A stretch of DNA of 14,785 nucleotides, taken from Candidatus Latescibacterota bacterium. GTDB taxonomy: Bacteria > JAAXHH01 > JABIQT01. Below are positions 1 through 7,422 of the stretch, piece after piece. The stretch lies in contig JABIQT010001038.1 of NCBI GenBank assembly GCA_018667995.1, positions 1 to 14,785 on the forward strand, read 5' to 3'. Within the stretch, counting starts at the first letter, position 1, and every line of letters starts with the position of its first letter. The position numbers were made by a program, and so were the translations under genes. Under the pieces are notes generated by a model that searched no databases, was not told the DNA's origin, and saw nothing but the letters and a program-made list of their open reading frames with translations.

Positions 1-149
1 TCCGTCCCAACCTTTGTGATTTTGGACGAAATATGTATGGGAGAGGAGAGCCGTCCTTCCTCTGGAAGCAATGTCAACTCGGAAGAATCGGTATCTGTCT
101 CGATCACATGTATACCGTCTTCAAGATCTTCAATAGAAATGGCTATCAC
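1..149 (-). CDS. DUF177/YceD-like protein, N-terminal fragment (cut by window edge)
   Basis: An open frame of 49 codons reads leftward from a GTG at 147-149 and leaves the window without a stop. A GGGGAG ribosome-binding site (159-164) lies 9 nt before the GTG, and the frame is closed just upstream by an in-frame TAG, so the GTG is the only good start. The visible protein has an acidic beginning (IEDLEDGIHVIETD) followed by a strand-like stretch ending in SSPIHISSKITKVGT. This resembles the N-terminal layout of DUF177/YceD proteins, which usually precede rpmF (ribosomal protein L32) and plsX. YceD is linked to 23S rRNA maturation in some bacteria. A near-consensus promoter sits just upstream. 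That the fragment is a gene is well supported by the promoter, ribosome-binding site and open frame. The family name is a recognition from about 49 residues and is less certain. Confidence 0.5.
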   Translation of the reverse strand, partial: MIAISIEDLEDGIHVIETDTDSSELTLLPEEGRLSSPIHISSKITKVGT

Positions 150-219
150 CTGCGCCTGCTCCCCGTCCGTGGTCTATCGACCTGTTCCGTCTGAAATATC
201 CTGCGCCGAAAGGCCACCT

Positions 220-248
220 ATAGTATGAATGCGGACCATTGCTGTCAA
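220..248 (-). promoter_or_regulatory. Sigma-70-type promoter for the DUF177-like gene
   Basis: On the minus strand TTGACA (243-248) is followed after exactly 17 bases by TACTAT (220-225). Transcription would start near 213, giving a leader of about 64 nt before the GTG at 149. The promoter lies just downstream of the sucD stop, so the gene at the left edge is probably transcribed separately from sucCD, at least in part. Confidence 0.7.
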
Positions 249-265
249 GAGGAAAATCTCAATGA

Positions 266-1132
266 TCAAAGGCGTTCCCGTACGAGTTCGACTACGTCAA
301 TGGATCGGTCCGCAACAGGTATATCGGCAGCATTCAATGCGGAGATCTTCTCCTCCGCTGTTCCAGTTCCACCTGATATAATAGCGCCCGCATGCCCCAT
401 TCGCTTTCCAGGGGGAGCTGTTCGACCCGCAATGAAGCCCACAACGGGTGTTTTCATGTGTGATTTTACGAAGTCCGCAGCCTTCTCTTCATCCGATCCA
501 CCGATCTCGCCGATCATGACCACCGCATGCGTATCAGGATCATCCTCGTAAAGCGATAATGCATCAATGAATGTGGTTCCGATGATGGGGTCGCCGCCAA
601 TTCCCAGGCAGGTGGACTGACCGATATCGGCAGAGGTCAACTGGTGCACGATTTCATAGGTCAGGGTTCCACTGCGGGAAACAACCCCCACGTGCCCTGG
701 TTTGTGAATATGTCCGGGCATGATACCCACTTTGCTTTCCCCGGGCGTGATCACACCTGGACAGTTCGGGCCGATCAGACGCGAGTCCGTATTCTGAAGC
801 TGGGCGTATACGCTGACCATTTCCAACGCTGGAATCCCTTCCGTAATGCAAATAATCAATCCAACACCGGCAGCCGCAGCCTCGTAAATCGCATCACCTG
901 CAAAGGGCGGCGGCACATAGATAATGGAAGTATCAGCACCCGTTTCCTGAACGGCATCCTGTACCGTGTTGAAAACCGGTACCCCTTCAACGTTCTGGCC
1001 TGACTTACCCGGGGTGACTCCAGCTACGATTTTAGTGCCATAACTCAACATCTGCTGCGTATGGAATTTTCCATCTCGTCCTGTGATTCCCTGAACGATT
1101 ACCTTGCTGTTTTTGTCTACAAGTATACTCAT
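266..1132 (-). CDS. sucD: Succinyl-CoA synthetase, alpha subunit
   Basis: This 288-residue protein is the CoA-binding and phosphorylated subunit of the TCA-cycle enzyme that interconverts succinyl-CoA and succinate with substrate-level NTP formation in the cytoplasm. The N-terminal CoA-binding Rossmann domain shows [15 protein letters not shown] (14-28), and [12 protein letters not shown] (121-132) is the classic family signature. The active-site histidine is His247 in [10 protein letters not shown], equivalent to His246 of E. coli. GGDPIIGT (179-186) and GEIGG (208-212) are also in place. Length is normal. The ATG is preceded by GGAG at a 7-nt spacing. It lies 60 bp after sucC on the same strand, the usual sucC-sucD order, so the two are co-transcribed. 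Confidence 0.97.
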   Translation of the reverse strand: MSILVDKNSKVIVQGITGRDGKFHTQQMLSYGTKIVAGVTPGKSGQNVEGVPVFNTVQDAVQETGADTSIIYVPPPFAGDAIYEAAAAGVGLIICITEGIPALEMVSVYAQLQNTDSRLIGPNCPGVITPGESKVGIMPGHIHKPGHVGVVSRSGTLTYEIVHQLTSADIGQSTCLGIGGDPIIGTTFIDALSLYEDDPDTHAVVMIGEIGGSDEEKAADFVKSHMKTPVVGFIAGRTAPPGKRMGHAGAIISGGTGTAEEKISALNAADIPVADRSIDVVELVRERL

Positions 1133-1192
1133 ATATTTTCTCCATCCAGTGACTCTGATAATATCGGACTCGGGTCGTGATGATAGCCCAGT

Positions 1193-2344
1193 TTATGATT
1201 GGCTAAGTGAAATCGCCTGCTGCACAGCGTCCGCCATGTTATCTGAGGCTACAAGTTCAACCTCGTTCAATATGCGGCGCCCCTCTTCCTCATTGGTACC
1301 CGTAAGCCGGATTACAATGGGTAGTTTGAGGGGACCGCCGGGGCCTTTGGCGATGGTAGCCAACGCCGAAACGATCCCGTTGGCTACATCGTCGCACCGC
1401 GTTATGCCACCAAAGATGTTAAACAAGATTGCCTTAACCTTCGGATCTGACGTAATGATATTCATGGCAGAGACGACTTTGTCTGGATTGGAGCTGCCAC
1501 CGATGTCAAGGAAGTTTGCTGGCGCCCCCCCATAGTATTTGACAAGATCCATGGTCGCCATGGCAAGTCCCGCTCCATTCACAACACAACCGATATCACC
1601 GTCAAGCTTGACAAAACTCAAACCTGCTTTTCGGGCCTCAATTTCAGCGGCGGTCTCAGAATCCGGGTCGCGCATTTCCTCAATATCCGGTTGTTTATAG
1701 AGCGCGCTGTCATCAATGTTCATTTTACCATCAACCGCTAGTACCCGGCCATCGGGGGTCGTCACGAGAGGGTTGATCTCTGCAAGTGACGCATCGCTCG
1801 ACATGAAAGAGAGGTAGAGCTGCGTCAGGACACGAGCGGCCTGATTGGCGACTTTGGGGTCGTCGTATAACTTAAAGGCCAGATCCCGTGCTTGATAGGG
1901 AAGCAATCCAAGGAATGGGTCGACCGCAAGTTTATGGATTTTCTCAGGAGTGTCACGGGCCACTTCCTCAATATCGATACCTCCAGCGGCACTCACCATA
2001 AATACCGGGCGCTTGGTCTGGCGGTCCATAATGACGCCAACATAGGCCTCGTGCGCGATATCGACGGCCTCCGTTACGAGGACTTGTTTGACGGTGAGAC
2101 CTTTTATGTCCATCCCGAGGATTTGCTCGGCCTTCTCAAATGCTTCATCGGGAGTCTCGGCGAGTTTGACGCCACCAGCCTTACCCCGACCTCCCACATG
2201 CACCTGAGCTTTTACGACCACGGTCTTTCCGATTTCCTCCGCGATCTCTTTAGCTTCTGTCGCGGTACGGGCGACGCTGCCAGGAGGAATGGGCGTTCCA
2301 AATCTTGCAAAGATATCCTTTGCCTGGAATTCATGAATATTCAA
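1193..2344 (-). CDS. sucC: Succinyl-CoA synthetase, beta subunit (ADP/GDP-forming)
   Basis: This is the nucleotide- and succinate-binding partner of SucD, 383 residues long, close to the family norm. It has an N-terminal ATP-grasp fold beginning with the family start MNIHEFQAKDIFARFG, the nucleotide-binding loop VHVGGRGKAGGVK (48-60), the metal-binding stretch AEINPLV followed by AVDGKMNID, and the C-terminal ligase domain with GGITRCDDVANGI contacting the phosphohistidine. The start codon is TTG (2342-2344). It is chosen because the canonical N-terminus begins there and a strong AAGGAG lies 6 nt upstream. Only 23 bp separate it from the xylB stop, so it probably rides on a xylB-sucC-sucD transcript. 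Whether it uses ADP or GDP cannot be told from sequence by eye. Confidence 0.97.
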   Translation of the reverse strand: MNIHEFQAKDIFARFGTPIPPGSVARTATEAKEIAEEIGKTVVVKAQVHVGGRGKAGGVKLAETPDEAFEKAEQILGMDIKGLTVKQVLVTEAVDIAHEAYVGVIMDRQTKRPVFMVSAAGGIDIEEVARDTPEKIHKLAVDPFLGLLPYQARDLAFKLYDDPKVANQAARVLTQLYLSFMSSDASLAEINPLVTTPDGRVLAVDGKMNIDDSALYKQPDIEEMRDPDSETAAEIEARKAGLSFVKLDGDIGCVVNGAGLAMATMDLVKYYGGAPANFLDIGGSSNPDKVVSAMNIITSDPKVKAILFNIFGGITRCDDVANGIVSALATIAKGPGGPLKLPIVIRLTGTNEEEGRRILNEVELVASDNMADAVQQAISLSQS

Positions 2345-2367
2345 CGGAAGCTCCTTATAGTTGCGAC

Positions 2368-3909
2368 TTATCGAGTATCATTCTTGACGATTTCAGAAAT
2401 GCTATCAAAACTAGGTTTGAGTGCGGGATACAGGCCCGTGAAAATGCCGTACTGATCTTCATACCTCGCCTGATCTGAAGAATTCGGTTCGGTTCTGGTC
2501 TCTATCTTGATTAACTCTTCGCAGGCAGCTTCAACGCCTGGATACAGACCTGTACCAACACCTGCCAGCACAGCTGCGCCGAATGCAGGCCCCTCTTCCT
2601 TATTGACTGTAACCACCTCTGCACCATATACATCTGCCTGTATTTGACGCCACAGTTTACTGCGTGCGCCTCCACCCGTGGTTCTTATCTGTTCTACTTC
2701 GAGGCCGAGTCCGTGCATGATCTCCAGAGAGTCGCGCAGGGCAAAGGTTATGCCCTCCATTACCGCACGGACCATGTGACTGCGCTCATGTCTTCCGGTG
2801 ATACCAACGAAGGCCCCCTTAGCGTTGGCATCTTTGTGAGGCGTCCTTTCGCCCATCAGATAGGGTAGGAAGACAAGACCTTCGCTCCCCGCTGGTGCCT
2901 GCTCCGCCTCGCGGGTCAACAGCTCATAGGGATCCAGTCCGGAGAGAGATCCTGTCACAGTCTCGAGCTGCCCCAGATTGTTCCGAAACCACTGCAGTGA
3001 ACCTCCGGCAAACAAGGAGACTCCCATTAGGTACCACTTACCCGGTACACTATGACAGAAACTATGAACTCTCATTTCGGGGTCTACTTTTACATCATCA
3101 GTGTGTGCAAAGACCACGCCGGAGGTACCGAGACTGGCCAGCACAAGTCCAGGCGAGACAATTCCAGTACCCACCGCCCCACAGGTATTATCAGCGCCAC
3201 CCGCAACGACCGGAGTACCAGCCCGTAACCCGGTTACCTCTGCCACGGAATCGGTGATCTCACCACATATATCAATTGACTCGAAGACGGGTGGCATGAT
3301 TTCTTCCGATAGGCCAAGGGCTCCGATCATATCCGTCGACCAACAGCGATTCTGAACGTCGAAGAGTAGTGTTCCTGCGGCGTCGGAGACCTCCATACCA
3401 TATTTACCAGTCATTCGAAATCGCACATAGTCCTTGGGCAACATAACACGCCGAATTCGCGCGAAAACGTCTGGTTCATGGTCGCGCACCCAGATCAATT
3501 TTGGCGCAGTAAATCCCTCCAGGGCAGGATTTGAAACCCAACGACTTAGCTGGTCCTCACCAACTGTATCAGTAATCCACCGGCATTGCTCGGTTGTTCT
3601 CGTATCACACCAGAGCATCGAAGGCCGGAGGACCTCGTTCTGGTCGTCCAGCATGACGGAGCTGTGCATCTGCCCGGACAACGCGACACCACAAATCGAC
3701 GCCGCGTCGACATCTGCAGCTGAGACCACATCCCTGGTCGTGTTGATGGTCGCCCGCCACCAATCAGCAGGGTCCTGCTCGGCCCAGTTTGGATGGGGCG
3801 TACTGAGTGGGTAATCTTCGAAGGCAGTAGCCAAAAGATCTCCCAACTCGTTGACGAGAATCGTTTTGACACCGGATGTTCCAACGTCGATTCCAATAAG
3901 ATGCTTCAT
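2368..3909 (-). CDS. xylB: Xylulokinase (FGGY-family sugar kinase)
   Basis: The product (513 residues) phosphorylates D-xylulose with ATP to xylulose 5-phosphate, feeding the pentose phosphate pathway. The FGGY N-terminal domain opens with GIDVGTSGVKT (6-16). The substrate-binding pair Met81-His82 in SGQMHS and the catalytic Asp240 with Asn241 in GGADNTCGAVG correspond to Met77/His78 and Asp233/Asn234 of E. coli XylB. The C-terminal domain carries the ATP-site signature TTGGGARSKLWRQIQADVYG. The ATG is preceded by AGGAT. No xylose isomerase (xylA) or transporter is adjacent; instead sucC follows after 23 bp. A foldable element with a U-tract ends 15 nt before the start. Another pentulose or hexulose as substrate is possible, but the xylulokinase motifs are complete. 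Confidence 0.9.
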   Translation of the reverse strand: MKHLIGIDVGTSGVKTILVNELGDLLATAFEDYPLSTPHPNWAEQDPADWWRATINTTRDVVSAADVDAASICGVALSGQMHSSVMLDDQNEVLRPSMLWCDTRTTEQCRWITDTVGEDQLSRWVSNPALEGFTAPKLIWVRDHEPDVFARIRRVMLPKDYVRFRMTGKYGMEVSDAAGTLLFDVQNRCWSTDMIGALGLSEEIMPPVFESIDICGEITDSVAEVTGLRAGTPVVAGGADNTCGAVGTGIVSPGLVLASLGTSGVVFAHTDDVKVDPEMRVHSFCHSVPGKWYLMGVSLFAGGSLQWFRNNLGQLETVTGSLSGLDPYELLTREAEQAPAGSEGLVFLPYLMGERTPHKDANAKGAFVGITGRHERSHMVRAVMEGITFALRDSLEIMHGLGLEVEQIRTTGGGARSKLWRQIQADVYGAEVVTVNKEEGPAFGAAVLAGVGTGLYPGVEAACEELIKIETRTEPNSSDQARYEDQYGIFTGLYPALKPSFDSISEIVKNDTR

Positions 3910-3924
3910 GAATCATCCTAACAC

Positions 3925-3999
3925 AAAAAATCCCGGAAGACGGTCTATAGGCACACCGCGGTACCGAGCCGCGGCGACCACATGACGATTACTCCGGGA
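3925..3999 (-). terminator. Candidate intrinsic terminator of the sigma gene, or attenuator before xylB
   Basis: On the minus strand a 7-bp perfect stem (3993-3999 with 3931-3937) closes a loop that itself contains a very stable CCGCGG/CCGCGG hairpin (3969-3974 with 3956-3961, 7-nt loop) and a possible GGTC/GACC pairing (3976-3979 with 3942-3945). The closing stem runs straight into six U residues (3930-3925). The U-tract ends only about 15 nt before the xylB ATG, with the xylB ribosome-binding site just after it. Terminator activity fits the position downstream of the sigma-factor gene. Its closeness to xylB also allows attenuation. The loop is unusually large (55 nt) for a plain terminator. 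Confidence 0.5.
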
Positions 4000-4012
4000 G
4001 GTGCACTGCAAC

Positions 4013-4031
4013 GGGAGTCGATCGCGACCCC
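4013..4031 (-). repeat. Small hairpin downstream of the sigma-factor gene
   Basis: GGG+GTCG pairs with CGAC+CCC around a CGAT tetraloop, with one bulged base, on the minus strand. No U-tract follows. It lies between the sigma-gene stop (4058) and the larger foldable element at 3925-3999, and may protect the 3' end of the mRNA or be part of the same leader. Confidence 0.4.
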
Positions 4032-4057
4032 GCAAAGTGGATTTCATGCCACCGTAA

Positions 4058-4987
4058 CTAGCTTACATAGGGTTTGAGGCGCATGCTTCTGGAACTGTGC
4101 TGAAGCCTTCGTAACGCACGTTCCTTTATCTGCCGGACACGCTCACGTGTCAAGCCGAACTGTTTACCTATATCATCAAGCGTTAATGGCCGATCCTCAT
4201 CAATTCCAAAATACAGCCGAACAACCTCCGCTTCGCGCGCAGAAAGGGAATTCAACGCCCAGAGGACCTCTTCCTTAAGCGCATTCTCCATTAGAGACGC
4301 ATCAGGTGACTCCTGATTTGGATCCTCCAGAATATCCAGGAGGCTGCCATCTTCACCATGTGTGAACGGGGCATCCAGGGAAAGGTGCGTGCTGAACATC
4401 TTCATAGTCTCAGCCACGTCATTCTGGCTCAACTTGGTTGGTTTTTCTGGATTTGACTTCCGATTCACTTCATCGGCAATTTCCTGCGTGCTCGGCTCCC
4501 GACCATATTGCTGTTTCAAGCCTCTCAGTACTTTGTTGATCCGGCGCAGTTCTTCGACTCTGTTTAACGGCAATCTGAAAATTCGCGATTGCTCCGCCAG
4601 TGACTGAAGGATGGCCTGCTTGACCCACCAAACCGCATAGGATATGAACTTAAATCCTTTAGCTTCATCGAAACGCTCCGCCGCTTTGATGAGTCCAAGA
4701 TTTCCCTCGTTAATGAGGTCCGAAAGCGGCAATCCCTGGTTCTGATATTGCTTAGCCACGGCGACAACAAATCTCAAGTTTGACTGTATGAGCTTGTTCA
4801 GTGACCCTCGGTCCCCGGCACGCGCGTTCTGTGCCAGTTCCACCTCATCATTTGACGTCAAGAGCGGTATTGTTCTAATTTCACGGAGATAAATATCAAG
4901 CGACTGATCCTCGCTCGAGAATGACTTCGAACCACCGGATTTCCGGGTAGCTTTGGGTGCTTTCTTTTTTTCATCTTTTTGTTCCAT
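4058..4987 (-). CDS. rpoD: Primary (group 1/2) sigma-70 factor, short form
   Basis: This RNA polymerase sigma factor directs housekeeping transcription. It is 309 residues long. The order is a lysine-rich leader (residues 1-22), region 1.2 (about 29-62, DIYLREIRTIPLLT), region 2 (about 66-135, with DLINEGNLGLIKAAERFD and the -10-reading segment FISYAVWWVKQAI), region 3 (about 145-215), and region 4 with the -35-binding helix-turn-helix (LTLDDIGKQFGLTRERVRQI). Region 1.1 and the large non-conserved insert of proteobacterial RpoD are absent, as in Bacteroidetes-type primary sigmas. It has its own excellent promoter 140 nt upstream and a likely terminator downstream. It could be a group 2 paralogue such as RpoS, but the full match of regions 2.4 and 4.2 to housekeeping sigmas and the consensus promoters nearby favour the primary factor. 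Confidence 0.9.
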   Translation of the reverse strand: MEQKDEKKKAPKATRKSGGSKSFSSEDQSLDIYLREIRTIPLLTSNDEVELAQNARAGDRGSLNKLIQSNLRFVVAVAKQYQNQGLPLSDLINEGNLGLIKAAERFDEAKGFKFISYAVWWVKQAILQSLAEQSRIFRLPLNRVEELRRINKVLRGLKQQYGREPSTQEIADEVNRKSNPEKPTKLSQNDVAETMKMFSTHLSLDAPFTHGEDGSLLDILEDPNQESPDASLMENALKEEVLWALNSLSAREAEVVRLYFGIDEDRPLTLDDIGKQFGLTRERVRQIKERALRRLQHSSRSMRLKPYVS

Positions 4988-5133
4988 CAGGAACTCCCGT
5001 CGAAGAATTACTCCATACTCGCTAAAGAGGGGAAATCTGACCAGCAGGTTTGATGTAACTGATGCGAGTTCTGAGGCATCCTTCGGTGGACTGGGCCCGG
5101 AGGCACCAAATAGAGGCTTTCTGTATACGAGTC

Positions 5134-5162
5134 ACTATATTCGGCCACAATTTGAGCGTCAA
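5134..5162 (-). promoter_or_regulatory. Sigma-70-type promoter of the sigma-factor gene
   Basis: On the minus strand TTGACG (5157-5162) is followed after 17 bases by TATAGT (5134-5139). Transcription would begin near 5127, giving a 5' leader of about 140 nt before the ATG at 4987. Because the promoter reads the same class of sequence that the encoded sigma recognises, auto-expression is expected. Confidence 0.75.
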
Positions 5163-5231
5163 GTGTTTTTCACTACGGCTATCTACCTGCGAACGCCCTG
5201 CGATTAGCCGCCTGCACGTCAATTGAATGCA

Positions 5232-5269
5232 TGATTGCCTGTTACAAGGAAGGTCAGAACGAGCAATCA
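5232..5269 (-). repeat. Inverted repeat downstream of the dehydrogenase gene (weak terminator candidate)
   Basis: A 7-bp perfect inverted repeat, TGATTGC (5232-5238) and GCAATCA (5263-5269), with a 24-nt loop begins 4 nt past the short-chain dehydrogenase stop. No U-tract follows on the minus strand, so it would be a weak or Rho-assisted end, or only an mRNA-stabilising hairpin. It lies upstream of the sigma-gene promoter. Confidence 0.3.
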
Positions 5270-5272
5270 GGT

Positions 5273-6064
5273 TCAAATTAGACTTTTCAAAAGTCCACCA
5301 TCAGCAGCTACTGCGGTACCTGTCATGTTACTTGAAGCCTCAGAAGCATAGAATGCGACCAAGTTTGCCAACTCACCAGGATCCCCCATCCTTCCCACCG
5401 GAATATCATCAGTAAGCCCGGCCACTACCTCTTCAAAAGACCTTCCGGATCTGGCCGCCTGGTTCATCAGCACCTCTTCCATACGCTGGGTAAGATAGTA
5501 CCCAGGACACACCGTGTTTATCAAGATATTGTCGCGGGCTAGCTCGCGGGATATGGACTTAGCCAGGCTGACGATGCCCGCGCGATAGACGTTTGAAAGC
5601 ACGAGATTGTCGATTGGCTCTTTGACCGTGACAGAAGTAATGTTGACAATCCGCCCCCACTCATTTCTCTTCATTAAAGGCACTATGAGACGATAGAGTC
5701 GGATGGCTGAAAAGAGGAGCAACTCTCCCGCCTCCCGCCAGGCCTCGTCATCATGATCGAAGAAAGTACCGGGAGCTGGGCCTCCTGTGTTGTGAATCAG
5801 GACATCAACTCTCCCGAAGGTACTCATGGCCTGCTCAACGGTACGCTCGATATCCGACTCCTTGCTCCAGTCGGCCGCTACCGCAAGGATTTCTCTGCCA
5901 GTGGCGCCCGCAATTTCGCCAGCAGCTGCAGAGAGAGAACTCTCATCCCTAGCGCATATGACCAGGTTCGCCCCTTCATGCGCAAGACGTTCGGCGCAGG
6001 CACGTCCCAATCCCTTGCTGGCGCCTCCTACGATGGCAACACGTTCACTTAACCCTAAGTTCAT
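5273..6064 (-). CDS. Short-chain dehydrogenase/reductase (FabG-like), atypical active site
   Basis: The protein is a single Rossmann-fold SDR of 263 residues from the chosen ATG (6062-6064). A TTG at 6146-6148 would add 28 residues of non-SDR sequence and lacks a ribosome-binding site, whereas the ATG has GGAG 11 nt upstream and gives standard family length. The cofactor loop GGASKGLG (13-20) and Arg39 in ICARD suggest NADP(H). NTGG (92-95) replaces NNAG. The catalytic serine Ser144 is present, but 13 residues later, where the tyrosine of YxxxK should be, there is Ser157, and the lysine position is Arg161 (SNVYR). This altered centre recurs in a FabG-like subfamily of unclear chemistry, so I name no substrate. 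The gene follows the BNR-repeat gene on the same strand by 94 bp and is probably co-transcribed with it. Confidence 0.85.
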   Translation of the reverse strand: MNLGLSERVAIVGGASKGLGRACAERLAHEGANLVICARDESSLSAAAGEIAGATGREILAVAADWSKESDIERTVEQAMSTFGRVDVLIHNTGGPAPGTFFDHDDEAWREAGELLLFSAIRLYRLIVPLMKRNEWGRIVNITSVTVKEPIDNLVLSNVYRAGIVSLAKSISRELARDNILINTVCPGYYLTQRMEEVLMNQAARSGRSFEEVVAGLTDDIPVGRMGDPGELANLVAFYASEASSNMTGTAVAADGGLLKSLI

Positions 6065-6158
6065 ATGCTGAGACACTCCATTATCAACGTCAAGATGACT
6101 GCTCTGTAGCCAATTTCGTAACGTGGTTGTGTTGCTATCATTGTTCAAGGTACACCGG

Positions 6159-7235
6159 CTAGAATAGGTCGATCACATCCTGGGCGCTATAATGGACTAC
6201 ACGGCATGCAGCGTCCAATGGATTATAGGTGTCCCATCTTTTCTCCCAAGTTCCAGCCGTGTAGTATGCCGTAACCAGGCTTCCATCGCTTTGCAGGACA
6301 GTAGAAGGATATCCCGTGTCACCGCCAGGCAGTTTGTCGTCGAAGATGAGCCGTCTTTCATCCCAAGTCTCACCACCGTCCCGACTGATCATCCCCTGGA
6401 CCCCAAATGGTGCATGACGGTGTCCGAAAGTCATGAGAATCCAGCCATTTCCAAGCAACGTGAGATCCGGTGGATGTTCCGATCCTTGTGTTACTGGCCC
6501 AAGATACCGCCAGGAACTGCCGCCATCGGATGATTTACACGTGTGAATAGCCATCTCTTCCCGGTCTTCTGACCGAGCCGCAAATAGGAAATCACCGTTG
6601 GACAAAACCAGGAGATCTGCCTCGTTAAGGCCATCAGCCACATGCAGAGGATCTCCCCAGCTGATCCCGTTGTCACTGGATCGGATTATATAGGTGGGTG
6701 TTCCTGCTGGAGCAACCTGTATTGCCGTAGAATCCGGGTCGGAGGATCCGCCCCCATAGATTGGCATATACATTTCACTATTGAAGGTCCGAATTTTGCC
6801 AAAGGGTGATGCCCCATTTATCGGTAGGTAGTTAATCAGCGCATCATCGTGCCAGGTGCGTCCGCCGTCGGACGATCGCACCGTTCGCGTATCCTGGAGG
6901 CCAAGTTCGGGTTTCCACTGTCCTTCTTCGTCATAATTGCCCTGCCAATGATAGGCAAGAATGACCGTACCGTCTGGTGCCACACCAAGGGCTGGGTTTC
7001 TGTCATCCCTTTCACTGTCTGCGATGGTAGCAGGCTCACTCCAAGTGGCCCCCCAATCCTCTGAATGACAGACATCTAGGCGCCCCCCCAGCCCCATATG
7101 GCCGGATCCGCCCCGATGGACTACCATAAGATGGCCGCCTCCAAGATCGGCGATTACCGGAAAATAGCCCTGCCCTCGTACCATATCCAAAGTTTGAGTG
7201 CCGCTAAGAGCACGAACATTGAGAGGAGTTGACAT
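6159..7235 (-). CDS. BNR/Asp-box repeat protein, sialidase-like six-bladed propeller
   Basis: At 358 residues this is a complete propeller-sized protein with five Asp-boxes of the form SxDxGxxW: 58-65, 121-128, 186-193, 235-242 and 284-291. A DTGYPSTVLQSDG segment near the C-terminus is typical of the sialidase superfamily. No signal peptide is visible, so it should be cytoplasmic. The usual F/YRIP arginine motif near the N-terminus is not present (the local sequence is YFPVI), so true neuraminidase activity should not be assumed; other glycoside-acting or carbohydrate-binding roles are possible. The ATG has AAGGA 8 nt upstream. A weak -10 candidate GATAAT (7289-7294) lies upstream with only a poor -35. 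The downstream SDR suggests a joint role in carbohydrate or uronate metabolism, which is inference. Confidence 0.85.
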   Translation of the reverse strand: MSTPLNVRALSGTQTLDMVRGQGYFPVIADLGGGHLMVVHRGGSGHMGLGGRLDVCHSEDWGATWSEPATIADSERDDRNPALGVAPDGTVILAYHWQGNYDEEGQWKPELGLQDTRTVRSSDGGRTWHDDALINYLPINGASPFGKIRTFNSEMYMPIYGGGSSDPDSTAIQVAPAGTPTYIIRSSDNGISWGDPLHVADGLNEADLLVLSNGDFLFAARSEDREEMAIHTCKSSDGGSSWRYLGPVTQGSEHPPDLTLLGNGWILMTFGHRHAPFGVQGMISRDGGETWDERRLIFDDKLPGGDTGYPSTVLQSDGSLVTAYYTAGTWEKRWDTYNPLDAACRVVHYSAQDVIDLF

Positions 7236-7379
7236 GCTTTTGTTCCTTAGCTCTAATAGGTCTGGCGCTACAAAAACGCACTGGCCTTATTATCCTTGAT
7301 TCCGGATGCATTGCAGAAGGAGTGCAGCAAAGCTATCCAGCGGAGTTGCTTGTCATTATTTATTAAATCAGTGTGAGAG

Positions 7380-7422
7380 ATTGAGGTCCTGGCTCAATAC
7401 AGAAGGCAATATGAATTGAGCC
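7380..7422. repeat. Three-armed inverted repeat able to form two exclusive hairpins
   Basis: Arm A ATTGAG (7380-7385), arm B GGCTCAAT (7391-7398) and arm C ATTGAGCC (7415-7422). A pairs with B over 6 bp with a 7-nt loop, and B pairs with C over 8 bp with a 16-nt loop, so the two hairpins share arm B and exclude one another. A 10-bp palindrome GAGAGCTCTC (7424-7433) follows at once. The cluster could be a transcription-factor operator between the divergent genes or a switching leader RNA. Confidence 0.5.

Noticed and set aside
225-551. Open frame on the plus strand across the sucD end
   Set aside because: It is the antisense shadow of sucD; serine- and proline-rich with no family resemblance.
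5022-5276. 84-codon minus-strand open frame between the dehydrogenase and sigma genes
   Set aside because: It spans the sigma promoter, has no ribosome-binding site, and its composition (many Arg, Cys, Ser and Ile without pattern) is unlike a protein.
6065-6148. 28-residue N-terminal extension of the dehydrogenase from TTG 6148
   Set aside because: No ribosome-binding site precedes the TTG and the extra residues are not part of the Rossmann fold. The ATG at 6064 gives normal family length.
7280-7320. Promoter for the BNR gene with GATAAT at 7289-7294
   Set aside because: The -10 is acceptable, but the only -35 choices (TCTGCA or TTCTGC) are poor, so I did not list it as a feature.
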